Assembly (NCBI GenBank): GCA_026418695.1
Contig: JAOAAU010000003.1
Span: forward strand, 1 to 57,951
Length of the DNA stretch: 57,951 nucleotides
Reading direction: 5' to 3'
Source of the DNA: Clostridia bacterium
Lineage (GTDB): Bacteria; Bacillota; Clostridia; Acetivibrionales; JAFADI01
A program made the translations under genes and the position numbers. Positions within the stretch are counted from its first letter, which is position 1, and the number at the start of each line of letters is the position of its first letter. Below are positions 1 through 9,061 of this stretch, piece after piece. Under the pieces are notes generated by a model, which did no database searches, was not told the origin of the DNA, and saw only the letters and a list, made by a program, of their open reading frames with translations.

Positions 1-843
1 CTATTGGGCAGCGCCTTTCAGTTTCTCCAGTAACTCATAGGGAACTTTAAGATTTCCCCTTCCCCGCCCTAATTCAATATCCGGTTTGAAGCTCCCATGA
101 AAGTCGCTCCCTCCCGTGGCAAGGAGTTCATGCTTTATTGCGAGTCTCAGCAGATTTCCGGTATCCTCAGCGCTATTATCCACATAATAAGCTTCAATAC
201 CTTTCAAGCCTGCCTTACTTAAATCACCTAATAGATCATCCAATTGTTTGTAAGTAAGTCCAAGGTGTACAGGATGCGCCAGGACAGGAATCCCTCCGGC
301 ATCGGATATTTCCTTTAATGCCTGCCCAGGTGTCAATTTGTCTTTTTTAAAATAGGCTGGTCTTCCTCCAGCCAGAAATCTGTCGAAAGCTTCGTGGACA
401 CTTTTGACGTAGCCCTTGTTGAACAGCACTTTGGCAATATGAGGCCTGCCGATGACGCTGCCTTTCGCTTCCCGTGCGACTTCTCCCATCGAAATCTCAA
501 ATCCTAGTTCATTGAGCTTCTGAATGATTTTAGGGTTCCGCTCTTCTCTGTTTTTTCTCAGTTGCATCAGCACTGGTTCAATATTCTGATAGGTATCCTG
601 CGAAAAGAAACCCAGGATATGCATCTCCGGCTTGTAATCGGCACTAATCTCAATACCGGGGATCACATCCATTCCGATCCTTTGCCCCGCTTCAAGGGCT
701 TCCACGATACCGCCAACGGTATCATGGTCCGTAACAGCAACAGCAGCCAAACCGCAAGCTTTGGCATGCTTCACCAATTCTCCCGGACTCATGCTGCCGT
801 CGGATGCAGTCGTATGCGTATGTAAGTCAATGATTCTGTCCAT
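1..843 (-). CDS. PHP-domain phosphoesterase (RNase AM / nucleoside bisphosphate phosphatase type)
   Basis: A 280-residue protein of the YciV/TrpH branch of the PHP superfamily. These are metal-dependent cytoplasmic enzymes that hydrolyse 3',5'-nucleoside bisphosphates or trim short RNA ends. The metal-binding motifs are visible in order: HTHTTASDGS at residues 8-17, TDHDT near 38, PGIEIS near 63, HPVHLG near 191 and GGSDFHG near 245. The length is normal and the protein is complete; its stop codon is the first three bases of the window. The ATG follows a GGAGA site. It lies 21 bp downstream of the STAS gene on the same strand and may be co-transcribed with it. The exact substrate cannot be read from the sequence. 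Confidence 0.88.
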   Translation of the reverse strand: MDRIIDLHTHTTASDGSMSPGELVKHAKACGLAAVAVTDHDTVGGIVEALEAGQRIGMDVIPGIEISADYKPEMHILGFFSQDTYQNIEPVLMQLRKNREERNPKIIQKLNELGFEISMGEVAREAKGSVIGRPHIAKVLFNKGYVKSVHEAFDRFLAGGRPAYFKKDKLTPGQALKEISDAGGIPVLAHPVHLGLTYKQLDDLLGDLSKAGLKGIEAYYVDNSAEDTGNLLRLAIKHELLATGGSDFHGSFKPDIELGRGRGNLKVPYELLEKLKGAAQ

Positions 844-864
844 TGATATCTCCTGTTGAAGAAT

Positions 865-1185
865 TCATCCTAATGCCTCTTCGTCTGTATTGAATATGGG
901 AATTAATTTATTAAACTTAACCACTTCAAAAACCTCTCTTACCATCGGAGAATTGCACACAATCGTTAAGCCCCGTTTCTTGACCTTTGATTTTTTATAA
1001 AGGTCAATGATGGCTCCAAGGCCGAGACTGTTGATATAGGAAACCTGATTAAAATTCAATATAATATCCTTTTCAATCTCAACATCCATAGTATGAATGT
1101 CTTCCTTGAATTTATTTATAGAGTTCAAATTTATTTCGCCTTCAAAATAAACCGTGCAACTTCCCCCGTTGTCTTTTACAAGCAT
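865..1185 (-). CDS. STAS-domain anti-sigma factor antagonist
   Basis: A 106-residue single STAS domain, the SpoIIAA/RsbV fold. Such proteins bind and neutralise an anti-sigma kinase when a conserved serine is dephosphorylated. The likely phosphoacceptor is Ser in the VSYINSLGLGAI stretch around residues 48-59. The start overlaps the end of the kinase gene by 10 bp, so the two are translationally coupled. A GGGGGG site precedes the ATG at 6 bp. It is probably the cognate antagonist of the neighbouring kinase. No sigma factor lies beside it, so it is not the spoIIA operon. The identity of the regulated sigma factor is unknown. Confidence 0.88.
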   Translation of the reverse strand: MLVKDNGGSCTVYFEGEINLNSINKFKEDIHTMDVEIEKDIILNFNQVSYINSLGLGAIIDLYKKSKVKKRGLTIVCNSPMVREVFEVVKFNKLIPIFNTDEEALG

Positions 1186-1598
1186 TCCAATCCCCCCAAA
1201 TGCTTTGATAGGAATATTGTGGTCCCTCTCCCAGGGATACTGTCGATTTGGAATTCATCGGTCATGGCCTGCATTAGAAAAAATCCCCGTCCATGTGATG
1301 AAATGATGCTTTCCTCATCATCAACATCATAAATCTTAAGAAGCCCTGGGTCAATCCCCTTTCCTTGATCCCTTACATATACCGAGAACTTTTCATCGCT
1401 GAGGCTGAACTCCAATTCAATATCGCCCTCTATTCCCGGGTCATAAGCATACTTTACGATATTGATTGCAGCCTCTTCTATTGCCAGAAGGGTTTTACTG
1501 CTATCCTGGTGCCCTATCCCACTCTTTTTCAAAATCCCAGTACACACTTCGCTGATGTAAGGCAAGCTTTCTTCCTTTGCCGGAATTAGAAATTTCAT
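1176..1598 (-). CDS. Anti-sigma factor serine kinase, GHKL ATPase (RsbW/SpoIIAB-like)
   Basis: About 140 residues forming one HATPase_c domain. The N box is AIEEAAINIVKYAY, the G1 box RDQGKGID and the G2 box SSHGRGFFLMQAM, so all ATP-binding elements are present. Family members phosphorylate a STAS partner and hold a sigma factor inactive. The STAS gene overlaps its 3' end and is the obvious partner. The start is ambiguous: ATG at 1598 or in-frame TTG at 1604, both behind AAGGAG/AAGGAT sequences. No sigma factor or PP2C phosphatase gene is within reach. Confidence 0.87.
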   Translation of the reverse strand: MKFLIPAKEESLPYISEVCTGILKKSGIGHQDSSKTLLAIEEAAINIVKYAYDPGIEGDIELEFSLSDEKFSVYVRDQGKGIDPGLLKIYDVDDEESIISSHGRGFFLMQAMTDEFQIDSIPGRGTTIFLSKHLGGLECL

Positions 1599-1943
1599 CT
1601 GCAAGGATATCCTTACTCCTTTTCTTCAATTTGCTGATAAATCCAGTTTTATAGTATGGATTGAATTGCCTCTTTAATATGATTTGACGCAAAACATCAA
1701 ACAATACTTCTATCTATATGGACTTTAGAAACACACAGATTTTTAACCTTGAGCCTAAGCCTACCAGATAATCTAATACTATATTCAAAAGTATTTAGTG
1801 AAAATATGTTTTAAGAGCAGTAGATGAAAAACTCAAAATCATTTCAATTTAAGAGACTAACCGACCACAACAGTTCTCATAGAAAAGAATAAAAAAACAT
1901 TAGTTATGTTAACAAAATAATTCTCGAGAATATAGATTTACAG
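1599..1943. other. AT-rich intergenic stretch, no gene seen
   Basis: This 345-bp stretch lies upstream of the anti-sigma kinase and downstream of the DUF402 gene, both on the minus strand. It is AT-rich and has stops in all frames. I see no convincing hairpin or small gene. It presumably holds the promoter of the kinase/STAS/PHP group. Confidence 0.5.
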
Positions 1944-2426
1944 TCAAACCGACCAGTATTCCTCACTTCTACAAGCTAATGGTGGGAAATTGCCGCTGTC
2001 AATCATTTTCAAGAGTTCATCCAACTTTTTGAGTGCACGACACGCCTGACCAATGGTGATGATTTCCCTTTCCAGTGCTTCCGCCAGCTCGTCCGTATCA
2101 AGAACCTTCAGCGTTCCATCCGGCATCAGCTTGATATCTACCAGTAAATCAATCATGGTATAAGTATCCTTCTCTTCATCGTAGATCACTTCGATGATAT
2201 CACAATACCAGTATAAGAATTTGCCGGAAGCGTCATAAAACCTGCTGATTTTATAACCCTCTTTCAGAAATGAGTATGAAACGCCCGAAGAAAAGTCTGT
2301 TCGAGGCCGGATTACATTCCATTTTGTAATCAGAAGCTCCTCGCTTCTATGTAGCAGGGTATCCGCTGATATATCTACTGTTTCATTAGGAATAAATCTT
2401 TTTCGCAATACAGTTGGTTTCTTCAT
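1944..2426 (-). CDS. DUF402-family protein
   Basis: A 160-residue protein matching the DUF402 pattern. The core is an ISRFYDASGKFLYWYCDII segment followed by an acidic IDLLVDIKLMPDG segment and a C-terminal helix. Some Firmicutes members are nucleoside di/triphosphatases, but function varies in the family. I chose the internal ATG at 2426, which has GGGGAG 5 bp upstream, over the upstream start at 2483 that lacks such a site. It is divergent from the small Cys-rich gene at 2689, with about 260 bp of AT-rich shared upstream region. Confidence 0.75.
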   Translation of the reverse strand: MKKPTVLRKRFIPNETVDISADTLLHRSEELLITKWNVIRPRTDFSSGVSYSFLKEGYKISRFYDASGKFLYWYCDIIEVIYDEEKDTYTMIDLLVDIKLMPDGTLKVLDTDELAEALEREIITIGQACRALKKLDELLKMIDSGNFPPLACRSEEYWSV

Positions 2427-2688
2427 GAACTCTCCCCGTACAATTGAGTTAAGAATTATTACAGCTTGCACCGAATCAATCAATGCACAGCGCTATTCTA
2501 TTTTGTGTTGAATAGAATTAGATTTATTATACCTGATTATTTCTTTTTTTCAAGTAACCTGGTGATAAAATTGCCGACATATATTTCCCATTTTATTCCA
2601 TATTTATTTCTAATATGATATAATCCAAACATCTAAATTTGTACATTGACTTTTTGTATAAGTTTTTTGTCTAAAGGAGGCATGCTGT

Positions 2689-3006
2689 TTGAAGCCCAGA
2701 AAGTCTTGCAGTAATTGCATCAAGGGAAGACCGATCACCGTGAATAATGACATTCTTTGCAGGGAAAAAGGAATCGTTACTCCTGACTATGTCTGCATGA
2801 GACATCGGTATATGCCGCAGTCCAAGTCTACAAGAAATGAAAACAGCAAGTGTATTGACTGTGAAAATTTCATTGTTGAGGTATTTACTTCGGACAATTC
2901 TTCCACCATAGGGCTGTGCCAATTGTTCTCTGTAAGGCAGTTTGACGGTACAACCAAGAATGCATGCTCTAAATTTGTTAGCCGGACCTATTCGGATGTA
3001 TCCTAA
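2689..3006 (+). CDS. Small cysteine-rich hypothetical protein
   Basis: A 105-residue protein with eight cysteines in CxxC-like pairs, including CSNC near residues 7-10 and CIDC near 56-59. The spacing suggests two metal- or disulfide-binding modules, but I do not recognise the family. The start is TTG, preceded by a strong AAAGGAGG; the nearer ATG at 2682 is in another frame. No signal peptide is visible, so it is probably cytoplasmic. It is followed by a short gap and then the lytic transglycosylase gene. Confidence 0.65.
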   Translation: MKPRKSCSNCIKGRPITVNNDILCREKGIVTPDYVCMRHRYMPQSKSTRNENSKCIDCENFIVEVFTSDNSSTIGLCQLFSVRQFDGTTKNACSKFVSRTYSDVS

Positions 3007-3156
3007 TACTTTGTTTTATTAATTCTCGAATATTCTTTATAGAAAAGGCATTCCCAATGGGATTTGCCTTTTCCTTTGTTTTGATCTCTATTTTTCCAAT
3101 ACATTGAAGGTTTCAATTTATGTAAATATATTGTATAATAGAGGTGAGGTGGAGAC

Positions 3157-3813
3157 ATGCCGTTAACAGTCAGGGATATCTTTCAGCAAAAATTAAGTGA
3201 GATACAAAACAGGGTTCCTATTAAAATGAATGGGCTTCCGGAGGAAACCGTTCCTTTCCAGCAATATCTCGATGAGGCAATCAACATGAATGAGACCGAT
3301 GAAGAAGTACTCGGACCCGCTATTGACAAGGAAGGGAACGACCGGACTTCAGACGTGGAAAGAGCCAAGCAGTCACGTTCAGTAAGTAAGGCGGTATTTC
3401 CTGCGGATAAGTTAAAGCTGATGGAAGCAATCAATGCCAACATTCTCACTGCGTCAAAAAAATATGGTGTTGATCCCAATCTGATCAGAGCTGTCATCAA
3501 GCAGGAGTCCGGCTTTAATCCCCGCGCCCTTTCCCATGCAGGCGCTCAGGGTTTGATGCAGCTTATGCCGGGAACAGCAGATGCATTGGGCGTTTCAGAC
3601 CCATGGAATATCTCACAGAACATTGATGGCGGCACCCAGTACCTTAAAGATCAGCTGAATGCCTTCAACGGAGACATAAAGCTTGCTCTCGCTGCCTATA
3701 ATGCAGGCCCGGGAAGTGTCAAAAAATATAACGGGGTTCCCCCTTATGCTGAAACAAAAAACTATGTTGTAAGAGTCATGGATTATTATAGACAGTACTC
3801 TCAAAGCCGATAA
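3157..3813 (+). CDS. Lytic transglycosylase, SLT domain
   Basis: A 218-residue protein. The last 120 residues are a goose-lysozyme-like SLT domain that cleaves the MurNAc-GlcNAc bond of peptidoglycan. The catalytic glutamate sits in IKQESGFNPRALS, followed by GAQGLMQLMPGT and the AAYNAGPG motif. The N-terminal 90 residues are polar and carry no signal peptide, so export is unclear; Bacillus CwlQ-type enzymes are built similarly. GAGGTGGAG precedes the ATG. A strong terminator follows. Fold and activity class are secure; the exact role (sporulation, division, flagella) is not. Confidence 0.87.
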   Translation: MPLTVRDIFQQKLSEIQNRVPIKMNGLPEETVPFQQYLDEAINMNETDEEVLGPAIDKEGNDRTSDVERAKQSRSVSKAVFPADKLKLMEAINANILTASKKYGVDPNLIRAVIKQESGFNPRALSHAGAQGLMQLMPGTADALGVSDPWNISQNIDGGTQYLKDQLNAFNGDIKLALAAYNAGPGSVKKYNGVPPYAETKNYVVRVMDYYRQYSQSR

Positions 3814-3834
3814 AAATATTTGGATTTATAATAC

Positions 3835-3866
3835 AAAACTCCCTCGATTTTTCGAAGGAGTTTTTT
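3835..3866. terminator. Bidirectional rho-independent terminator
   Basis: The arms AACTCC-TCG and CGA-GGAGTT enclose an AT loop and end in six T on the plus strand, with an A run on the other side. It lies between the convergent transglycosylase and radical-SAM genes. Confidence 0.85.
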
Positions 3867-3877
3867 CATTCACCGGA

Positions 3878-5212
3878 TTATATTGTGTCTACCGGAACAC
3901 CCAGCGCTGTTTCTATTTCCCGGATACTTCTACCAAGCAAATCCCGCTTTCCATAATCAAACATTACAGGCGGAACCATGATTAAGTCCGGCTGGGTATG
4001 TTCCCGGAGATACCTCCTTACGCATTCAATAATATCGCTTACTGTTAAAAGTCCCGCGCACTGGATTGTACCTCCAAAAAATTGGTTTTCCGCACAAAGC
4101 AAATGATGAGTAAAATTCAACTCCCGCAGTTTAAAAACTGAATTCATGACAGGAAAAGCCAACGCTGAGGTAACAAAAACAACTGTATTGGCCTCATGCC
4201 TTTTCACAGTATTTTCAATCTTATCTAAAGTATCGGGATCAATATCATAAAGAACAATCACTCCGGGAGAAGAATTTCTCTTCTTACTTAATTTTATATC
4301 CTGCTCCTCATTTTCTCTTTGGATACGAACCGTAGGATCCTTCTGCCGATAGAGCGAGTCAAAGGCTTCAACTCTGGATCTTACGATTTGTCCGTTCACC
4401 TCCGTGATCCTATCCCCGGTCTTTAAGCCGGCATAATATGCCGGCGAATTCTTTATAATGCCTTCCACGATGCATTCAAGGTTTGAAATCAAAGAAGGTT
4501 CGATGATGACGGGAATATCGTATTTCCTCCGGAGGGACCTGACCGCTTCACAAACCTCATCATATAATTCTCTCAAGCACACTCTTGAATTAACCATCTT
4601 TGTGTACCCCGGCAAGAAAACCCTTACCGCTTGGGCATGGTTTTGATCAAGGAATTCTACCATCTCTTCTATGTCTTCCTGCTGAATAATCTCAGGTACA
4701 ACAACGCAGCTTCCGCTAAAGGGTATACGGTCTTTAAGCAATTGGATTTTTTTCTTGATATCTGTCCCAGCTTGTTTGCCAAGGAGTCTAATACGCTTGG
4801 AAGGGTCTACACTGTTCAGTGAAATGTTCATTTCAATATTCCCGAGCAGTTCAAGTCTTTCAACCAATTCTTCACTTAAAAGCAATCCATTGGATGTGAT
4901 TTGGATCGGGGTATTCCTAAATCTATTTCTTATTAGCGCCAGTAGCGGTAGAATGTCCGGATATAAAAGTGGTTCCCCTTCAACGATCCTTGTCGCTGAT
5001 TCTCCAATGACAATCTTCCGGTCCCCTGACAGGAATTCAATGATTTCTTTAAACTCACTCAGGTTCATTTTCGGAATTCTGAAGGTTTCAATTTCTTCCG
5101 GGTTTTGTTTATGACTGCAGAAAACGCAGGAGGTATTACACTCTGAAATCACCGGCAGCGTATTGGTTCTATATACAGTTTGGATAATCTGATCTTTTGA
5201 TGCGGTCTTCAT
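3878..5212 (-). CDS. Radical SAM / PDZ / DUF512-like protein
   Basis: A 444-residue protein. The CX3CX2C cluster is CNTSCVFC at residues 25-32, which binds a [4Fe-4S] cluster and SAM. A PDZ-like segment runs from about 245 to 310 (NSPAYYAGLKTGDRITEVNG). The C-terminal 130 residues resemble DUF512, with NQFFGGTIQCAGLLTVSDI near 375 and ALGVPVD at the end. In the usual DUF512 family the PDZ precedes the radical SAM part; here it lies between the two. The start at 5212 has GGGGAA upstream; the upstream extension to 5314 would run into AT-rich leader. The substrate is unknown. It stands alone between a terminator and a long non-coding region. Confidence 0.78.
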   Translation of the reverse strand: MKTASKDQIIQTVYRTNTLPVISECNTSCVFCSHKQNPEEIETFRIPKMNLSEFKEIIEFLSGDRKIVIGESATRIVEGEPLLYPDILPLLALIRNRFRNTPIQITSNGLLLSEELVERLELLGNIEMNISLNSVDPSKRIRLLGKQAGTDIKKKIQLLKDRIPFSGSCVVVPEIIQQEDIEEMVEFLDQNHAQAVRVFLPGYTKMVNSRVCLRELYDEVCEAVRSLRRKYDIPVIIEPSLISNLECIVEGIIKNSPAYYAGLKTGDRITEVNGQIVRSRVEAFDSLYRQKDPTVRIQRENEEQDIKLSKKRNSSPGVIVLYDIDPDTLDKIENTVKRHEANTVVFVTSALAFPVMNSVFKLRELNFTHHLLCAENQFFGGTIQCAGLLTVSDIIECVRRYLREHTQPDLIMVPPVMFDYGKRDLLGRSIREIETALGVPVDTI

Positions 5213-5628
5213 ATTTCCCCTTGATATATCTACAATATGCAATTTAGCCCAAATATTTCTATGGAAATCCAACAATGTACAAAAATTAATCCACACAATC
5301 CACATAGTTATCAACAGGCAAAATTATTACAAAATGCGGCATTTGTGCAAAGTTTCCACATTATTCACATCCATAACTTCAACAATTAACAACAGTAGTA
5401 CCGCTTTTTTCGACATTTTTCTAGGGCATTCAACAGAGAAAAGTGTCTGATATAATTTTCAATTAGATATATAAATCGACAACAATTCCTAAAATCATTT
5501 TATCAGAAATTATTCATTTATAGACTTTTTTAACAAAAATCCTCGTATCACGAGGTCATCCCTGTGGATAACTTGCTTTATCCACAGAAAAAACTTCAGA
5601 CGATCTGCTTTTTACAACAATGCCTGTA
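5213..5628. other. Non-coding region with a cluster of DnaA-box-like sites
   Basis: AT-rich, no ORF. Perfect matches to the DnaA box TTWTNCACA occur at 5361-5369 (TTATTCACA), 5563-5571 (TTATCCACA on minus) and 5578-5586 (TTATCCACA). Single-mismatch copies lie at 5287-5295, 5296-5304, 5308-5316 and 5352-5360. The last two perfect boxes form an inverted pair 6 bp apart. A Spo0A-box core (TGTCGAA on minus) is at 5409-5415 and a palindrome CCTCGT/ACGAGG at 5541-5555. No replication gene is nearby, so I read this as a possible DnaA-binding regulatory or titration cluster, not an origin. Confidence 0.5.
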
Positions 5629-5681
5629 GAAAAAACTTGCTGATATAATAACAAGGTTCTTATTATTTTATCAGCAAGTTC
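5629..5681 (-). terminator. Terminator of tsaD
   Basis: A long inverted repeat with AACTTGCTGATA and TATCAGCAAGTT arms, followed on the minus strand by a run of T. It lies immediately 3' of tsaD. Confidence 0.85.
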
Positions 5682-5682
5682 C

Positions 5683-6702
5683 TTATTTTTCTCCAAGTTT
5701 CAAACCCGGAACAGCATTCAACTCCAAACCCGCTCTGCTGCCATTCTGGTATTCATAAAATGCGGCACATGCAATCATAGCGGCATTATCCGTACACAAA
5801 ATCGGTCTTGGGTAGAATACTCCGAAATTCAATTTTTCAGCCCGGCTTTTCAGTTGATTTCTTAACAAAGAGTTTGCCGCAACACCACCCGCAAGGGCAA
5901 TTTTCTTCACATCTTTTAATTTTGCAGCTTTCAAAGTATTTTCAACCAACACATCGACAACAGCTTGTTGAAAACTCGCAGCAACATCTTCAATATTAAC
6001 CTTCTCACCTTTTTGCTCCATGTTATGAAGATAATTCAATACCGCAGTTTTCAATCCACTAAAGCTAAAGTCCATAGAGCCTTCTCCAAACCGGACCCGT
6101 GGGAAAGGGATTGCTTCACAATTTCCCTGGCAGGCCGCCTTATCAACCAACGGACCGCCCGGATACCCCAGGCCGATTGCTCTGGCAATCTTGTCGAAAG
6201 CTTCGCCGGCAGCATCATCTCTTGTTTGTCCCATAATTTCAAATCGATTGTAACTCTCTACGTAAACAATATGACTATGTCCTCCGGATGCTACCAGGCA
6301 AATGAAAGGAGGCTCCAAATCAGGATGTTCAAGATAGTTGGCCGCAATATGCCCTTCAATATGGTGTACTCCGACCAGCGGTTTATTCAATGCAAAAGCC
6401 AGTCCTTTGGCTGCAGATAGTCCTACCAGCAACGCACCCACCAATCCGGGTCCGTAGGTTACACCAACAACATCGATCTCGTGCATGTTAACGCCTGCTT
6501 CCTCCAGGCTCTGGTTGATCACAGGCATGATCAGCTCAACATGTTTTCTTGATGCGATCTCAGGAACAACCCCACCGAATTTTTGGTGCAGGTCCACCTG
6601 TGAAGATATGACATTGGACATGACAACTCTTCCGTTTTTAACTACAGCTGCAGACGTTTCATCACAGCTTGACTCAATTCCAAGTACGATCAAATCGCTC
6701 AA
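5683..6702 (-). CDS. tsaD: tRNA N6-threonylcarbamoyladenosine transferase TsaD
   Basis: About 339 residues, normal for the family. TsaD transfers threonylcarbamoyl from TC-AMP to A37 of ANN-decoding tRNAs, together with TsaB and TsaE. Diagnostic sequences are [14 protein letters not shown] at the N-terminus, the metal-binding HHIEGH near residue 110 and the ASGGHSHIV stretch. The likely start is TTG at 6702, which has AAGGTG 8 bp upstream; GTG at 6711 overlaps that site and is less likely. tsaB and tsaE are not next to it. It appears monocistronic with its own terminator. Confidence 0.95.
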   Translation of the reverse strand: MSDLIVLGIESSCDETSAAVVKNGRVVMSNVISSQVDLHQKFGGVVPEIASRKHVELIMPVINQSLEEAGVNMHEIDVVGVTYGPGLVGALLVGLSAAKGLAFALNKPLVGVHHIEGHIAANYLEHPDLEPPFICLVASGGHSHIVYVESYNRFEIMGQTRDDAAGEAFDKIARAIGLGYPGGPLVDKAACQGNCEAIPFPRVRFGEGSMDFSFSGLKTAVLNYLHNMEQKGEKVNIEDVAASFQQAVVDVLVENTLKAAKLKDVKKIALAGGVAANSLLRNQLKSRAEKLNFGVFYPRPILCTDNAAMIACAAFYEYQNGSRAGLELNAVPGLKLGEK

Positions 6703-6931
6703 TCTATCCACACCTTCGTTTTATTCTTCAATAATATTATCCCATGAATTGCAATTTTACAAGCATGGACTTTGAATAAGCCGTATTGATTTCTGGAAGA
6801 ATTAAAAATATGGAATTATTTTGGGAAAGCAGTTTAGAGTTTGCTAACTTTGGAGTCATAATAACAAATCCGTTTTATCCAGAATAAATGTCACAAAGTG
6901 ATTATAGAGAAAGGCTCATGGGAGGTTGTTT

Positions 6932-7480
6932 TTGAATAAGGTAAAATCTATAATGGCAAGTATTTTACCCGTATTGCCAATAATCCTGATTGAATGGAGA
7001 TACTTTGATGCTGCGTCAAAATACTTTGTATTTTGGACTGTAGTTAACCTTTATTTTTCTTTGAGCTTTTACCGTTCTGTCAATATTGGACAAATACCTT
7101 TACTATATGCAAACATTATCGCTGCCTCAACTCAGGCATCTTATCTCTTTGCCGCAGCAGACGCAAGATTCATTCACGTATCCGATGATATCCCTATGCT
7201 TCTGAGGTATAAAGCAGCCGCAATCTACAGCGTAATGATTATTCTGAAGATCAGTATTACGAGTGCTTTGAGATTAAATTTACTTGAAAGAAAAATTGTT
7301 AAATCGGACAGGATTGTTTTTCAAGCACTTTCTTTAATATATGGACTCAATGCGATTATTCTTCTTTCCGGCCAAATTCTTATGAAGAGCAAAATTTCCT
7401 TATTTCTAGCTTTACCGGGTACTCTTTTCTCATTATTATGGTCTGTGGAGTCTTACGAAGGAGGCAAAGTAGAAAGATAA
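6932..7480 (+). CDS. Hypothetical multi-pass membrane protein
   Basis: About 182 residues with roughly five to six hydrophobic segments (for example SIMASILPVLPIILIEW at the start and ISLFLALPGTLFSLLW near the end). I do not recognise the family. TTG at 6932 is the likely start because GGGAGG lies 6 bp upstream; TTG at 6926 abuts that site. It sits alone between the tsaD promoter region and a bidirectional terminator shared with the S-layer protein gene. Confidence 0.65.
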   Translation: MNKVKSIMASILPVLPIILIEWRYFDAASKYFVFWTVVNLYFSLSFYRSVNIGQIPLLYANIIAASTQASYLFAAADARFIHVSDDIPMLLRYKAAAIYSVMIILKISITSALRLNLLERKIVKSDRIVFQALSLIYGLNAIILLSGQILMKSKISLFLALPGTLFSLLWSVESYEGGKVER

Positions 7481-7489
7481 AAATAAAAA

Positions 7490-7531
7490 AAAGACAAGGC
7501 CACAGGAAATGAATACCTGCTCCTTGTCTTT
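7490..7531. terminator. Bidirectional rho-independent terminator
   Basis: AAAGACAAGG and CCTTGTCTTT arms with T/A runs on both sides, between the convergent membrane-protein and S-layer genes. Confidence 0.85.
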
Positions 7532-7540
7532 ATTGATATT

Positions 7541-9061
7541 TTATTTATTTACAACTATATCGATAATACAGCTTTTACCGTCTTTCTTTGCAGTTATCTG
7601 TGCAGTTCCTTCCTTAACTCCGTAAACTTCTCCAGTTACACTAATTCTAGCTACATTACTATTACTTGTCTGCCAAGATACTTCATCTGTTATATCTTTA
7701 ATACTATTATCAGAGTATGTTGCTATAACTTGTAAATTCACCTTCTCGCCAACCTTCAATGTCTTTGTATCATCAAGAAAGGACATTGATAATGTATTGC
7801 TTGATTTGTTTATCACTCTAACCTCTGCGCAGGTGTTATACTCTTTATTAGATTTATAATTAATATCAATTTTTGTATAGCCGTCCTTTAACCCAACTAC
7901 TTTACCATTGCTGTCTACCATCGCAATTGAACTGTCTCTACTGCTCCAACGTACATTATTGGTAATATTAATGACCTTTTCATCCCAATATACGGCTTCC
8001 ACTTTCAGATTATAGGATTCATCTTCTTTTATTATTTTTGAACTTGGCGTAACCCGAATGGACTTGATTTCATTTTGAGAAACACTGCTGCTTGATACAG
8101 TGATTTCTTGCTCATCTGTCTTTCCTCCAAAAGTAGCTCGAATTCTTGCTTTACCTTCCTTCAGCAGCGAAATCTGACCATTCCCATTCACAGAGACAAT
8201 GGACTCATTTAATGATTTCCAGTTCGCCTCATTGGTAACTGACTTGGTTTTACCACTGGAGTATACCCCTGTCAGCGTAGCTTGAATCTTTTCTCCCACC
8301 TTACCATCTTTATCACTTTCCAGGTTCAGGTAAACAAGGCTCCCCAAATTGCTATTGTTTTTTTTGTCAGTGGTATCCTTTCCGCCTGTAGGTGCTGCTA
8401 CCTTCACATCCCCCGCAATACTGTTTGCTCTATCTATAAGCACTGCAGCTTCCGCTCTGGTTACTGTCTGTGTACCTCTGATGGTTCCATCAGGATATCC
8501 AGTGATTAACTTCTTTTCAACGGCGATTGCCATCAGATTTCTTAAATTTGATGAAATAGTATATACATCTTTGTACATATCGTCCAGGATTGTCGGACTT
8601 GGACTTACTGTTTTGTCAAAACCTTTAATCTTTACAAGGGCTACAGCAACATCTTCTCTGGTCGCATCCTGAGTTCCTTTAAACAGGGGCTTTCCGCCGT
8701 TATTTGAAGGATAACCGGTCAAGTAGTCCTTCACAGTTTCAACATACTTGAATGCCCAATGGTCTGTCGGTACATCCAGGAAAGTATTTTCGTTAGGATC
8801 TCTTAAAGGATTACTGGTTGCGCCGCAAAGAATTTTTGCAAATTCTTCTCTTGAAACATATTTATCCGGCTTGAAAGTACTGTCCGGATAACCTGCTATA
8901 ACACCAAGCCGAACCATGTTGTTGATGGACTGATAAGCCCAGTGTCCTGATGGAACATCACTGAAAGACTCTACCTGTACTGCGGATACAGGAATCATTG
9001 TTGATAATACGATGACTAATATCAAACAAAATCCCATCCACTTTTTGAAATTTCTACCCAT
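7541..9061 (-). CDS. S-layer-homology protein with bacterial Ig-like (Big_2) domains
   Basis: A 506-residue exported protein. Residues 1-28 are a signal peptide (KK, then a hydrophobic core ending in PVSA). Three SLH repeats follow to about residue 215: SFSDVPSGHWAYQSI, FLDVPTDHWAFKYV, then a more diverged one with LITGYPDGTIRG. SLH repeats anchor proteins to pyruvylated cell-wall polymers. The C-terminal 260 residues form three Big_2-like domains with repeating WxSxNxSIVxVxxxGxIxxxKEG patterns. No enzyme domain is present, so the role is structural or adhesive. GGAGG precedes the ATG. It stands alone. Confidence 0.9.
   Translation of the reverse strand: MGRNFKKWMGFCLILVIVLSTMIPVSAVQVESFSDVPSGHWAYQSINNMVRLGVIAGYPDSTFKPDKYVSREEFAKILCGATSNPLRDPNENTFLDVPTDHWAFKYVETVKDYLTGYPSNNGGKPLFKGTQDATREDVAVALVKIKGFDKTVSPSPTILDDMYKDVYTISSNLRNLMAIAVEKKLITGYPDGTIRGTQTVTRAEAAVLIDRANSIAGDVKVAAPTGGKDTTDKKNNSNLGSLVYLNLESDKDGKVGEKIQATLTGVYSSGKTKSVTNEANWKSLNESIVSVNGNGQISLLKEGKARIRATFGGKTDEQEITVSSSSVSQNEIKSIRVTPSSKIIKEDESYNLKVEAVYWDEKVINITNNVRWSSRDSSIAMVDSNGKVVGLKDGYTKIDINYKSNKEYNTCAEVRVINKSSNTLSMSFLDDTKTLKVGEKVNLQVIATYSDNSIKDITDEVSWQTSNSNVARISVTGEVYGVKEGTAQITAKKDGKSCIIDIVVNK

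Noticed and set aside
5213-5682. The DnaA-box region as a chromosomal origin
   Set aside because: No dnaA, dnaN, rpmH or other origin neighbour is present, and gene strands on both sides do not diverge from it.
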